This document shows, piece by piece, positions 1 to 10,758 of a stretch of 64,000 bases of DNA. The position numbers and the translations under genes are program-made. Under the pieces are notes generated by a model that had not been told where the DNA came from, ran no database searches, and saw only the letters and a list, made by a program, of their open reading frames with translations. This DNA comes from Euonymus europaeus (Eukaryota > Streptophyta > Magnoliopsida > Celastrales > Celastraceae), in assembly GCA_963580455.1 (NCBI GenBank), contig OY756958.1:7080501-7144500 (forward strand), written 5' to 3'. Positions within the stretch are counted from its first letter, which is position 1, and each line of letters begins with the position of its first letter.

Positions 1-2
1 TG

Positions 3-218
3 CCTGCATTTGATGTTGAAACAACAAAAGTTGGGTCTGTATTTCAGAAATATTCCTACATATTTGATGTGGATGAGGTTGGGGTATCAAGAAAGACAGA
101 TAGACCTAAGCATAGTGTCATATTTGTTGTCAATTTTGATAAGTTATTGCTTATAATCTCAATTATTCAAGAAAATTTTATTCATGAAGTTATCACAAGG
201 TTAATTGTCTCATGTTAA
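3..218 (+). CDS. possible terminal exon of a gene entering from the left
   Basis: An open frame runs from the window edge to a TAA at 216-218. Its first 46 or so codons have balanced, protein-like composition, including KYSYIFDVDEVG and RPKHSVIFVVNF. The rest is AT-rich and may be intron or 3' UTR read through. I do not recognise the family. It could be the last exon of a gene lying mostly outside the window, or a chance frame. No function is claimed. Confidence 0.3.
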   Translation, partial: PAFDVETTKVGSVFQKYSYIFDVDEVGVSRKTDRPKHSVIFVVNFDKLLLIISIIQENFIHEVITRLIVSC

Positions 219-547
219 CCGATCTATTATATGTGACTGTTTTATATATAAATATAAAATAAATACTATTCTGATCAGCAGATCTATACTTTCTTTTTCA
301 TGTGAAAAATTTTAGTGAAAAATTTATATTATGTGTTTATGTAAATTATATACCCCTAACGCAATCATAATTTGAGAGTATATTTCTAAATTAATATTTT
401 ATAGCAAATAAAATTATACATATTTTGAAATCTATTTTATGTGTGACCTATTTTGTTAATTCTTCTATGATCGAAATTATAAAAAAAAAAAAAAAAATTA
501 TCCATGCAATGCATGAGTCCAAACACTAGTAATAAATACAATAAAAA

Positions 548-594
548 GGCACACTTCAAAAAAATAATTGCGCGAAGCGCGTGCGTGCGACTAG
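548..594 (+). mobile_element. Helitron 3' terminus
   Basis: A GC-rich hairpin core, GCGCGAAGCGC, is followed after about 10 bp by CTAG and then T, the arrangement expected of a Helitron 3' end. The block CACTTCAAAAAA lies just upstream of the hairpin. The same block, hairpin and CTAG order recurs on the minus strand at 9595-9645 and 15000-15050, so this is the same family. The 5' end was not located with confidence. ATCTATTATATG at 222-233 has the A|TC form but is a weak candidate. Confidence 0.55.
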
Positions 595-1900
595 TATGTA
601 TGTATAGTATTACAGTATTACTACACTTATTTTTTCCATTGACTAGCTTGTCCAATAATTATAAGACTTACCTGAAAAGCTCTCAACTCTCGGCAACGGA
701 ATGGACAGCAACTTATTCATCACTAAACAGAAGAAAAAATATATAATTTACGAAGAAAAGCTTCCCCGGTCTACGATCAGCTTTTTCAGTTTGCTATGCA
801 TAACAAACAAATAATTTATCTCTTATTTAATTCAGATACAATGTCTCAAACGTTTTAAAGTTTCGTTTATGAAAAAATTAATATTACTAACTGATTTTTG
901 AAAAAATTCAACAAGACCCACCTACATTATGTAGTGTCATGTAGACTTAGGTTGAGTTGGACTAATAAAAGTTGAGTTTTATAACATTTTTTAGGGTTAC
1001 AATGTATAATTGTTTTAAATTACAGTCATTCAAGTGGAGTGACAATCATGTAGTGTACTTGTTTTAAACCATTTTGGATGGCTGTAATTTCATTCAAGTA
1101 CACATTGCACCCAAATCATTACACCAACTCTCGTCCCCGTAATGTTCAACTCATATCACTCAAAAGGTATTATATATTGTGCGTGTATGTACGTGATGGA
1201 GATCTTAAAAATGCTCTACAATGAATGAGTTGCCTAAGATGTAAGAGAGAGTGTAATTATGAATTTAAGTTTAATTATTTTTTTGTTATTTGGTATTTAA
1301 TCTAGAACACCTTTAATCATTTAGTTGGGGCATTTAATCATTTAGGCTTCGTTTTATTGTTCTTGTATAAATATATATCTTGCTCAATCGTCAACTCGCA
1401 AGCACTGTTCCACCTTCAATATGCAATATAAACATATAATTAGAGTCACGAGTAGAAAACTAAAAAGTGTGCATGCATTGAATAATATTGATGTGTACTG
1501 TTTGCAAGTGAGAGGGGGAGAGAGAGACTGAGAGAGTATGAGTGGATGTTGATGGCCGCATACAAGAAGATGTAGTTGCAACCCATTAATGGCATTAATA
1601 GAAAGCACTCATTAAATGATATCACGTTAGGGTTTGAAGAACCTCTAGTCTCTGCATCGCAGTATATAGCTTTCAACCTAATCTCATGATGATGATCACT
1701 CCTTTTGGATTAAAGAATTAATTTTAGATACAAATTAAATGCATCCCATAATGTCAAAAACAGCAAGTTATTCTTGAAAAAAAAAAAAGGCATGAAAGAT
1801 TGTTGGAAAGGACAGCTGGACAAATAAATTACCTGGCCAAGACAGGTGAGCCTCATTAATTCATGCAAGGATAACAGTCGTTAATATTTTTCTTAAGCGC
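595..1900. other. AT-rich intergenic region upstream of the glycine-rich gene
   Basis: No coding sequence was seen. The stretch holds purine-rich GAGAGA runs (about 1510-1540), short A/T tracts, and a 23-bp motif at 938-960 that recurs inverted at 3925-3947, beyond the gene. Part of it presumably contains the promoter of the glycine-rich protein gene. Confidence 0.5.
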
Positions 1901-1918
1901 GTATATATTTATATATAA
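1901..1918 (+). promoter_or_regulatory. TATA box of the glycine-rich protein gene
   Basis: TATATATTTATATATAA lies about 70-85 bp before the ATG at 1988. It is followed by a C-rich stretch (CCTCACCCTCC), which suits a transcription start near 1930-1950. The position relative to the gene fits a plant core promoter. The surrounding DNA is AT-rich, so chance occurrence cannot be excluded. Confidence 0.55.
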
Positions 1919-1987
1919 CCTCACCCTCCAGTTCCACTCACAGAAATTGTGCGCAGTTCGCTTAATATCTTGTGTGCTTAGTTGGAC

Positions 1988-2989
1988 ATGGGTTTTGCTT
2001 TCTACTTTGTTGTTGTTACTTTCTTGTGTGTGCTTATTGTGAATGGTGTAGTCGTTGTCGTTGCTGATGATGGCCATGGTGTTGGGGTAAAGGATGACAA
2101 GAAGTTGTTCTTTCATCGTCCCCTTTATAAGAAGGGGCTTAAGCATGGAAGGTTTGGTGGAGGCGGCATTGGTGATGGAGCTGGTGGTGGTGGAGGCATT
2201 GGTGGCGGTGGCGGCATTGGTGGTGGTGGTGGGGTAGGTGGGGGTGCTGGAGGTGGATTTGGTGGTGGTGGTGGTGTAGGTGGGGGCGTTGGTGGTGGCT
2301 ATGGGGGTGGTGCGGGTGGAGGTGGTGGTCTAGGTGGTGGGGGAGGACTAGGTGGAGGTGGGAGTCTCGGACATCATGGGGGTCTTGGTGGTGGTGGTGG
2401 TGTAGGACATGGTGGAGGTCTAGGTGGCGGTGCAGGTGGTGGAGGGGGGCTTGGAGGAGGAGGTGGTGCTGGAGGAGGTGGAGGACTTGGTGGCGGCGGC
2501 GGTCTAGGACATCATGGTGGTGGAGGGCTTGGAGGAGGAGGGGGGCTTGGAGGAGGTGGTGGTGCTGGAGGAGGTGGAGGACTTGGTGGTGGTGGCGGTC
2601 TAGGACATCATGGTGGTGGAGGTCTAGGTGGTGGTGGAGGGCTTGGAGGAGGAGGGGGGCTTGGAGGAGGTGGTGGTGCTGGAGGAGGTGGAGGACTTGG
2701 TGGTGGTGGCGGTCTAGGACATCATGGTGGTGGAGGTCTAGGTGGTGGGGGAGGGCTTGGAGGAGGAGGAGGAATTGGAGGAGGTGGTGGTGCTGGAGGA
2801 GGAGGTGGATTTGGTGGAGGAGGTGGTGTTGGTGGAGGTGTGGGAGGAGGGTTTGGAGCAGGTGGAGGTGCTGGCGGTGGAATAGGTGGTGGTGGAGGAG
2901 GAGGGTTTGGAGGAGGCGGTGGATTGGGCAATGGTGGTGGTGCTGGATTCGGTGGTGGATTTGGAGCTGGTGGTGGTGGCCGTCATTAA
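1988..2989 (+). CDS. secreted glycine-rich protein (cell-wall structural type)
   Basis: Single-exon gene for about 333 residues. The frame is open from a TTG at 1982, but the first ATG is at 1988 and is the credible start. Residues 1-26 form a signal peptide (hydrophobic VVVTFLCVLIV core ending VVVVVA before DDGHG). A short charged segment with basic residues follows (KKLFFHRPLYKKGLKHGR). The rest is glycine-rich, built from GGGGGLGGGGG-type blocks, with LGHH motifs and a phenylalanine-rich end. This matches the plant glycine-rich structural protein class exported to the wall. At DNA level the middle (about 2430-2760) is made of near-identical repeat units containing GGACATCATGGTGG, so length may vary between alleles. 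There is no RNA-recognition motif or cysteine-rich tail, which argues against the RNA-binding and GRP-3 types. Confidence 0.9.
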   Translation: MGFAFYFVVVTFLCVLIVNGVVVVVADDGHGVGVKDDKKLFFHRPLYKKGLKHGRFGGGGIGDGAGGGGGIGGGGGIGGGGGVGGGAGGGFGGGGGVGGGVGGGYGGGAGGGGGLGGGGGLGGGGSLGHHGGLGGGGGVGHGGGLGGGAGGGGGLGGGGGAGGGGGLGGGGGLGHHGGGGLGGGGGLGGGGGAGGGGGLGGGGGLGHHGGGGLGGGGGLGGGGGLGGGGGAGGGGGLGGGGGLGHHGGGGLGGGGGLGGGGGIGGGGGAGGGGGFGGGGGVGGGVGGGFGAGGGAGGGIGGGGGGGFGGGGGLGNGGGAGFGGGFGAGGGGRH

Positions 2990-3029
2990 AGTCCTTTCTG
3001 TATCATGAGCGTCCCATATATTATTATGT

Positions 3030-3035
3030 AATAAA
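3030..3035 (+). terminator. polyadenylation signal
   Basis: AATAAA lies 41 bp after the stop codon of the glycine-rich protein gene, in AT-rich DNA. The spacing is normal for a plant near-upstream poly(A) element. Confidence 0.55.
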
Positions 3036-3141
3036 GTTGAACATTTTTTGAATTCCTACCTACGTACGTATAATTATGTAGCAAGTGAAATATATGTTTT
3101 GTGGATATATAATTAAGAGATTAAATATTTTATAAGTCGAT

Positions 3142-3780
3142 TGTTTGGCCGAATATTATATTAGGGATCGAGATTTTGGTCAATGGATTATAATGATGAG
3201 CATGAATCAATTAAAAGTTTAATTAGAGCCCAATTGCTTGATGTCTTGAAAATAACGATCAATTGAATTAGGATAAGTGAAATTTTAATTGAAGATGTGA
3301 TTTAGGATAATGTAGAGTCGGTTCGAGAAATGGAGATACATTCCTAAATAAATTAGAGAACTAATTGTTGTCCTTTTAATGGACTCTTATTTCTACATCT
3401 ATAAATAAGAGAGATGTAGAGAAGGAAAAAAATAAAATAAAAAGGAATCCTCTATTGATATTGATGAGATAATAGTTTGAGCATAGGCTCTAGATATGAT
3501 GTTTTATAGTCTACGTCTTGAAATTGCTCGTATAAGCACGTTCTTGTACATACTCGAGAATGAGATCCAATGAATGTTTGCAGGGTGCTTGAGCTTGATC
3601 ATTGGTGCTTGTTTTGTGAACTAGTTTGATTTAGTCTAGTACTAGATTCATAATCTCGAGTAGATTCTCCACGTTTGTAAGTATATGATTCTGCTGCGCA
3701 TGAGCTTGCCGGTGTATGGAGATCCCTGGAGATGAGTAGATGATTCTAAAGGAGCTCGGTAAAACCCATGTCTTCCTATG
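3142..3780 (+). mobile_element. copia-type LTR followed by a primer-binding site
   Basis: About 640 bp starting TGTTTGGCCG, with CTATAAATAAG near 3400 as a likely LTR TATA box. It is followed directly by TTGGTATTAGAGTC (3781-3794), a degenerate match to the initiator-Met primer-binding site. The last 210 bp are homologous to 30659-30869, where the copy ends CTTCCTACA. Here the final CA reads TG. Leader-like sequence continues to about 3915 and then stops, so only the left end of an element remains. The left boundary is my best guess. Confidence 0.55.
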
Positions 3781-4149
3781 TTGGTATTAGAGTCGAACGA
3801 GGTTAAGGTCGATTTATAAAATCCTTAGAATGCATGATTAAGGTTTATTTAAAAATCTAAATTTGATTTTTGGATCTTAATTATGCATGTGATTGATAAT
3901 TATGGGAAAATAAAAAATGTTAACCCAACTCAACCCAAGTCTACATGCAACTCCATATAGGCGGACCATGTTAGACTTTTTCAAAAATCAACCAAACACA
4001 TTTTTTTATTTATTCTTCATAAATAAAATTTTAAAAAGTTTTATCTCTCAAAATAAATGTTATATTTCGGAAAAAATTGCATATTCGAATTCAGCGCGCA
4101 AAAATATTTTTAATAAGACACATTGTCAATAGTTTTATTACGTGTTTTC

Positions 4150-4179
4150 AATTACATTGTTTTTAAAAACAATGTAATT
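4150..4179. repeat. 30-bp perfect palindrome
   Basis: AATTACATTGTTTTT is followed at once by its exact reverse complement, with no loop. It lies in AT-rich DNA between an LTR remnant and the tandem duplication. Confidence 0.9.
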
Positions 4180-4370
4180 CATATATATGATGTGTAAACC
4201 GTCTATTCAAACAGAAATTTTATTACACTATGATAGTAAAATATATATTTGTTACTTTTTGCATTTTTATTAAAATTATGTTGGTACTCGAACCCGTTAA
4301 GATTTAGTAGTTGAGACCCTAGAGTCTAATACTTTGGACATTTAGGATTTTAGTAGCGAATCTGATTCTT

Positions 4371-4620
4371 TTAGGTTACAACATGGAAATCTGATACATG
4401 AGCCCGTTAGAGATTAGTGAATTTGTTTCCATTGGGATTTATAACACTTATTATTTAGGTTACAACATGAAAATCTGATACATGACCCCGTTAGGGTTTA
4501 GCGAATTGTTTCCCTTAGGGTTTAATAGTTATTGTTTAAGTTATAATATAAAATCGATATACGAGCCCATATTAGTAGCTATAAATAAACACTGAAACCT
4601 ACGTAATCCATATATTAGTA
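4371..4620 (+). repeat. degenerate tandem repeat, about 84-bp period
   Basis: TTAGGTTACAACATG begins at 4371 and 4455, with a weaker third unit near 4536. Each is followed by CTGATACATGA and a CCGTTAG...TTTAGTGAATT-like block. The left breakpoint of the large tandem duplication falls inside this array at about 4441. Confidence 0.6.
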
Positions 4621-5037
4621 CAAAAAAAATGTAATTAAAAATGACTGAATAAAATTTGGACTTTTTTTTTTGAAAATAAACCTTTTTAACCATCAAATTA
4701 TAACTTTAACCCAACTTTTTTTATAATTTCATAACTAACTTTTTGTACCTATAAAATGTCTTACATGCCCTCAAACACCATTTCCCCCCAAATTTATTTA
4801 TCAAATAAAAAAACTTAAAAAATAAGAAAATTAGGTCAAAACCTTCACTTCTCACGTTGAAAGCCATTCTTCACACCTCAGTCCTCCTGTGCAAAATTTC
4901 ACTTTGTCTATTGCAAACTCTCTCTCTCTAAGCTAGAAGATCGACATTTTGAGGAAGGAAGATGAAGAAGGTTGTCATGCTCTCTGTCAGTATCTTTCTC
5001 TACCGTGCTCTCTCATACACTAGTCTCTCTCTACTAT

Positions 5038-7118
5038 TGTAAAACCCCGATCTAATTTGTCATGGAAATTTCAGGGAATTTTAGATTGACACATTTTACG
5101 AGAAAATTAGGATAAATTAGAATCAATATTGTAGCACCCGAATCGAGGGATAGCATACTTGATAAGACAAAGTGACGTTATGTGGTATTTATTATGATTT
5201 TTAGTGTATGGAACAATATTTGTTAAATGGGATCAGAATATTTTTATTAAATTTTATGTGATAAATAACATATATAGGGTACAAGGATTGTCAGAATTTA
5301 GAGTTAACATGGAATTAACCTAAATCATTAGAAGTGAAGGATTTAGTAGTTAAATTAATGGCAGGATTGTAATAAAATTAAGGGTAGAAGTGTCAATTAG
5401 TAAAAGAAAACAAATAAATATTTAAACGGCACGCGGATCGAGGGAGGAAACCCTACATCTCCACGATAGCAGCACGAAAGACAGCGGCGACTGACAGAAG
5501 AGGCTTCAGGCGTTAACGAAAATGCTTTTCTACGAGGCCGGTACCGGAAGAAAGAGCACAGCGAGGGGAGTTCATCTGTAGCGATTTCGAATGGAATGGA
5601 GTGGGTTTTATCGACCAATGAACGCACGAGAAGCTCGGTTGCGCCACTTCTTTTCCGCCACGATTTGCCTCATTCCGATCACCATATATGTAGCCATTCC
5701 TACTGTTAGACTCTCCGGACCGCCCTCTACCTAGTTATGCCGTTCGTGGCCGTCACCGCACCCATACCGGCGGTGACCCGCCTTTTTGTACTGACCGGGT
5801 TTGTTTGACCCGCGTGTGTGAAGAAGTAGTGATGACCGGGTCAGGCTGACCCGGTTGAATATTATCTTAATTAATTAAGGTTAATTGTATTAATTAATGA
5901 TAAATCACTACAATTAATGTTAAATTACACTAATTTATGGTAAATGTATTAATAAAGACAATGAATTGATTGGCCCGATTCAATAATATACTAAGTAATT
6001 TTAAGTATATTAATAAAAGAAATAAATTAAAGATAATAGTATAAATAATAAGTGTGTATATTGTATGGGTTTCAGGAACCAATCTTTATAATTGAATTAT
6101 CGGGATTTACGGGAGCATACTACTGTAAGTAATACTCAACTGTGTTACGGAACTTTATGATCTGTGAGTTGTATAATATTTGTATCGATTGTGAGGTTAT
6201 TCGATTGTGGATGATAATGTTTGTACTGATTGTGATGATTATATGAGACTGAGTATTTGATGATTTGAGTATTTGTGAACTGTGAAATGACATATAGAGG
6301 TAACGTTTTATGGTTGTACTGTATGAGGCATAACATATCATGGCATACATGAGATGCGCATTAAGGGAAAATGTTTTTACGAACCAGGTACAACTGCTAT
6401 ATGGAGGGTGTACTGAAAGGTTGAGGTTGAGACTTTATGGAAATGGAAATGGAAATAGAATTGATTTTGACTGGAAAGTGTTCTTTGGCAGAACATCTAA
6501 TTAAAGAAAAATCCCGACCGGTTGCTCTGTAGCAGTTTACCTAGGTTAAGGGCCCAAATATTGGAAAAGTATTTAAATGGTTGATTGTTTAATGAAAGTA
6601 ATGTTCACGTGCATTCATGCATAAGTATTACTTGCTGGGCTTTAGCTCACTATGTTCCGTGATACAAGTATTGAATTTCTGATGATTGAGCTGACCTAGC
6701 TATTGATGGCGTGATTGCGGATCCATGAGAAGGATGCTCATGTGCTGAAGTTAGGTTTTGTTAGTTCACGATAAGATTAATAATTCTATTTAGGTTTACC
6801 AATTATTTCTAGTATTCAAATTATCAAAAATAAATAAAAGTTAGAAAAACAAGATGAAGAACTATGTATTGTACGTTATTGCTTTAATTACAGTCATGGA
6901 ATTATGATTGTTAATTGATCATTGAAATTATGATGATTAAATTGAGTTATTTAGTGAGTTTATTTAGTTAGAGTATTTAATTATTTTTTTTCTAACACTA
7001 ATTAGGTTTCTTTGTAAATATATAGCAAATAGGGGATTTTAATGGATAGGGATGTAACATAGATAGCGTTCTGGACTACGAGCCCATGAATTAGAGTTTC
7101 GTGGGACGGGGCGTTACA
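5038..7118 (+). mobile_element. solo LTR of a gypsy-type element, 2.08 kb
   Basis: Starts TGTAAAACCCCG and ends GGGGCGTTACA. The flanks are ACTAT (5033-5037) and ACTAT (7119-7123), a perfect 5-bp target duplication. No primer-binding site, polypurine tract or coding domain lies inside, so this is what LTR-LTR recombination leaves. TGTAGCACCCGAATCG at 5131 resembles another LTR start and may reflect variation within the family. The host sequence on both sides is CTCTCT-rich, which supports insertion into one continuous pyrimidine tract. Confidence 0.85.
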
Positions 7119-7290
7119 ACTATGCTCTTTCACTCTCTCTCTCTATTGTGCTCTCTCACTTTGTGTCTCTCTGGGGGTACTCTCTCTCTTAATTTCTCTC
7201 ACATACTTGTATTTGGTGTCCATTCCATGTGGATTGACATATGAAATATAGGTTTTGAATTTTAGTAGGAACTAGATTGTATTCTTAGAT

Positions 7291-7580
7291 TCAAGTGATG
7301 CAAACATAATTTTGCTTGATTATCTATTGAAATTGGTTTGTGGGTTTAGTTTTGTAAACATATATGGAGTTATTGATAATTTAAATTTTTTTAGTTATTG
7401 AGACATGCATGTTTTTTCATTGGTTGATAACTGATTCAAGTGATGCAAACATAATTTTGCTTGATTATCTATTGAAATTGGTTTGTGGGTTTAGTTTTGT
7501 AAGCATATATGGAGTTATTAATAATTTAATTTTTTTTTAGTTGCTGAGACATGCATGTTTTTTCATTGGTTGAGAATGAT
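7291..7580 (+). repeat. 145-bp tandem duplication
   Basis: TCAAGTGATGCAAACATAAT begins at 7291 and again at 7436. Both copies are followed by the same GAAATTGGTTTGTGGGTTTAG and ATATGGAGTTATT blocks. Unit B carries the same pair near 10890-11160, so the pair predates the large duplication. A run of diverged GGTTGAGAACTG motifs spaced about 30 bp apart follows at 7560-7800. Confidence 0.75.
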
Positions 7581-9015
7581 TGTTATTCAAGTTGAGAATA
7601 GAGTAATTGTGAGGTTGAGAACCAAACTGTTTGTTAGTAAATGAGAACTGAATTTTATTTCATTGGTTGAGAACTGTTTATTTTTACTTGGTTGAGAACT
7701 GCATTATTTGATTAGTTGAGAACTGTCTATTTTTATTGGCTAAGAACTGTCCATTTTGTCTTGGTTGAGAAATGTATGTTTTTGATTGGTTGACAATTGA
7801 CTGTTTATATGTGCTGTGAGTTATTAAATAAGATATTTTATTTTTTAAAATTTTAATTTTTTATGTCATACGCTTACAAAACATGTCATGTAGACTTGGA
7901 TTAATGTTGGGCTACAAAAACTTAAGCTATTTAGCATCATCCTGGGAAAATTAACAAGCGATGTCAAAAAATCAAGAAATTTTTTCTATTTTTACTCTGA
8001 TGCATGATGTTTGTTCTGTAAAAAATTGGGGCTTAAATGTACTCTGTAGGGAAAAAAAATTTCCAACCTAAGTTGCATACGCCCGTAACTTCAAAAATTC
8101 ATAGAATATTCTACCGATTGAGTTAGATGCTGAAACTATTTTGGTTGAAAAGGCTTTTGAATAAGCTTTCCAACACCATGTAGCATGCTCAATTTGAACT
8201 TTTGATTTGAAAGTTGTGGATTTTTGAAATTTGCGTATGAATCCAGAAATTTTTGGTTAAAATTAATTCTTTTTTTTTCGAGGTACATACGCACTTCCAA
8301 AGGAGAGATTTCATTGCACTCTCTGCCATATAGCCACCTATATGCCACCTCAACGTTCAGATCGCACAGGTGTGGTCGTCGGAAAGGTTTTGGAAAGCGA
8401 CGCGTGTAATACACGTGCAGGACTCGGGTCACATGGCATGTTGACCAGCATGCTACTGGGTCATGTGGAGGGTCTGGATGATCTGTGGACCTGAGATCCG
8501 GGTTGGGCTCGCTGGTCGAATTTGTTTTTAATTTTGTTATTATTGTATATTTTTTCATCTTAGGTTTGCCTTGTGAGTCTAGGTCATAATTTTTTATAAG
8601 AAAATAAATAAATAAAATAAAATTGATTCCTATTTTTGGTGTCTGGAGGCGCTGTGAGGCCCATAGGAACCCATTTTTTCCTTTTTTTTAAAATTTTTTT
8701 TGGCCCACTGAATTGTATTTTTATACGTTATTTTGATGAAAAATGTATGACTTTGTTTTTGTAAATGCATGCATAAATTATTAGAGAAAATCCAGATTGG
8801 GAAGGGTACACTATACTGTTTTTGGACAAGTTGATTGGAGTTTTTTTTTTGTTTTCAAAAGGTCATATATAGATCTGCATTGTATTGCACTGCCATCCAA
8901 ATAGAACAATGGTGTTTATCAAAGCACAAGCCACCTCTTGGTGGAAGGTACTACAAAGAAAGGAAAATACAATTGGAACAGAAATTTAAAAAAAAAACAA
9001 TAATCAGTGTTAACA

Positions 9016-9465
9016 TTACATATCCAGATTTGAATCCCTTAAAAGCCTACACGAAGCTTTTTCCTTTGCGATATCAGATGCTAAATCTTGAGGGAATTCC
9101 TCCATCCAGATCGTAAAATCTCTAAGAATCAAAACCCTCTTTGCTAATTTATCAGCCAACACATTTACTTTTTTGTTAACATAGGAGATAGACCAAGCGG
9201 AGAAAAAAGATAGCATCCTTTTAATTTCTGCAATCACCAAACCCCAACTTGAGAGAGGAAGATCTTCACCCTTAATTGCATTAACAAGTGATAGAGAATC
9301 TCCTTCGAGCTCCAAACATTTATATCTCATGTCTCTCGTGAGTTGAACCGCAAATAATAGGGTTTGAGCTTCAGCTAGTTGAGGCTTCAAATAAGCCTCA
9401 CGCATCAGACACCCACAAGCTAGCACATCTCCTTGATCATCACGAAAAAAATAGGCTCCCAACAT
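9016..9465 (-). pseudogene. RNase-H-like domain fragment (unit A copy)
   Basis: The 149-codon frame resembles the plant RVT_3/RNase-H-like domain found at the C-terminus of LINE polyproteins and in standalone repeats. Matching features are MREAYLKPQLAEAQTLLFA (acidic E in AEA), LELEGDSLSLVNAI (D in GDS) and VNVLADKLAK (last D). The usual N-terminal WxxNxDGA segment with the first catalytic aspartate is missing, because the frame begins inside the first beta strands next to a poly-T tract. It is therefore a truncated, presumably inactive remnant. The second copy is at 14418-14834. Confidence 0.6.
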
Positions 9466-9594
9466 TATTTTTTTATTTTAATAAGCATGTAAATTTACCG
9501 AAATTGGATTTTAGTACAAGAAAGTGAATTATGACTGAACTCCTTGAGTGAGTTCGTTTAAAGAATTACTTGGTTGCCCAAGAATTGATTCTCA

Positions 9595-9736
9595 CTAGTG
9601 ACATGTCCGCGCTTCGCGTGACTGTTTTTTGAAGTGCGATTTTTTTCCTATATGTATTGTAACTTTTTCCCTAAATTATATCTTTCACCAAGACTTGAAA
9701 TATAAATTTACAGTGGTGTCTAACTTATACACATTA
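9595..9736 (-). mobile_element. Helitron 3' end, unit A copy
   Basis: On the minus strand the sequence reads CACTTCAAAAAACAGT, then a CGCGAAGCGCG hairpin core, ACATGTCA, CTAG and T. The terminus is at 9595. The rest of the Helitron is missing here because the duplication breakpoint fell inside the gypsy element nested in it. Confidence 0.65.
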
Positions 9737-9837
9737 TGTCACGCCCCGCCCCCAGATAGGTGCGAATGAGCACCCACGAATCTCAGAGGCATGACAGTTT
9801 GGTATCGGAGCGAGGTTAGTTAGTTTTTGGGATGTTA
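9737..9837 (+). mobile_element. truncated gypsy left end, unit A copy
   Basis: Starts TGTCACGCCCC at the same host position (after CATTA) as the full element at 15142. It includes the clean primer-binding site TTTGGTATCGGAGCG (9798-9812) and stops at the duplication junction. This copy is better preserved than the one at 15142 and shows GGCATGACA directly before GTTTGGTATC. Confidence 0.75.
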
Positions 9838-10249
9838 CAACACTTATTGTTTAGGTTACAACATGAAAATCTGATACACGACCCCGTTAGGGTTTAGCGA
9901 ATTGTTTCCCTTAAGATTTAATAGTTATTGTTTAGGTTATAATATAAAATCGATATACGAGCCCCATATTAGATAAATAAACACTGAAACCTAAGTAATC
10001 CATATATTAGTACAAAAAAATAATGTAATTAAAAATGACTGAATAAAACTTGAACTTTTTTTTTTGAAAATAACCCTTTAATTTTAACCATCAAATTATA
10101 ACTTCAACCCAACCTTTTTTATAATTTCATAACTAACCTTTTGGACCTATAAAATGTCTTACATGCCCTCAAACATCATATCCCCCCAAATTTATTTATC
10201 AAATAAAAAAACTTAAAAATAAGAAAATTAGGCCAAAACCTTCACTTCT

Positions 10250-10758
10250 CACGTGTATTCATGCATAAGTATTACTTGCTGGGCTTTAGCTCACTATGTT
10301 CCGTGATACAAGTACTGAATTTCTGATGATTGAGCTGACCTAGTTGTTGATGGCGTGACTGCGAATCCATGAGAAGGATGCTTATGTGCTGAAGTTAGGT
10401 TTTGTTAGTTCATGATAAGATTAATAATTCTATTTGGGTTTACCGATTATTTCTAGTATTCAAATTATCATAAATAAATAAAAGTTAGAAAAACAAGATG
10501 AAATATGTATTGTACATTATTGTTTTAATTACAGTCATGGAATTATGATTGTTAATTGATCATTGAAATTATGATGATTAAATTGAGTTATTTAGTGAGT
10601 TTATTTAGTTAGAGTATTTAATTTTTTTTCCTAACACTAATTAGGCTTCTATGTAAATATATAGCAAATAGGGGGTTTTAATGGATAAGGATGTAACATA
10701 GGTAGCGTTCTGGGACTACGAGCCCATGAATTAGGGTTTCGTGGGACGGGGCGTTACA
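10250..10758 (+). mobile_element. truncated solo LTR, unit B copy
   Basis: Only the last 0.5 kb of the solo LTR seen at 5038-7118 remains, ending GGGGCGTTACA followed by the ACTAT target repeat. The join TTCACTTCTCACGTGTATTC fuses the counterpart of 4857 to that of 6606. CACGT is present at both parental points, which suggests a microhomology-mediated deletion. Confidence 0.8.

Larger units (their letters stand above)
4441..9837. repeat. tandem duplication, unit A
   Basis: Unit A is followed directly by unit B (9838-15234), which repeats it in the same order and orientation. A holds the 84-bp repeat remnants, a complete solo LTR, a poly-pyrimidine tract, a 145-bp tandem pair, a GGTTGAGAACTG-rich stretch (7560-7800), about 1.2 kb of repetitive DNA of unknown class, the RNase-H-like frame, a Helitron end and the first 100 bp of a gypsy element. 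The A/B junction joins gypsy sequence (TTAGTTTTTGGGAT) to ACAACACTTATTG, the counterpart of 4441. Both parents share TGGGAT, a microhomology at the breakpoint. Confidence 0.85.

Noticed and set aside
3..218. Naming the left-edge frame as a specific enzyme
   Set aside because: The translated piece is short and matched no family I could recall with confidence.
2722..2986. Minus-strand proline-rich and Ser/Thr-rich frames across the glycine-rich gene
   Set aside because: They are complements of GGT/GGA codons in the plus-strand gene. There is no start context, signal peptide or independent support.
8136..8558. 140-codon minus-strand frame, repeated at 13643-14338
   Set aside because: It is open in both duplicated units, but the translation has no recognisable domain and the frame crosses AT-rich repeat DNA. 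The shared openness follows from the recent duplication.
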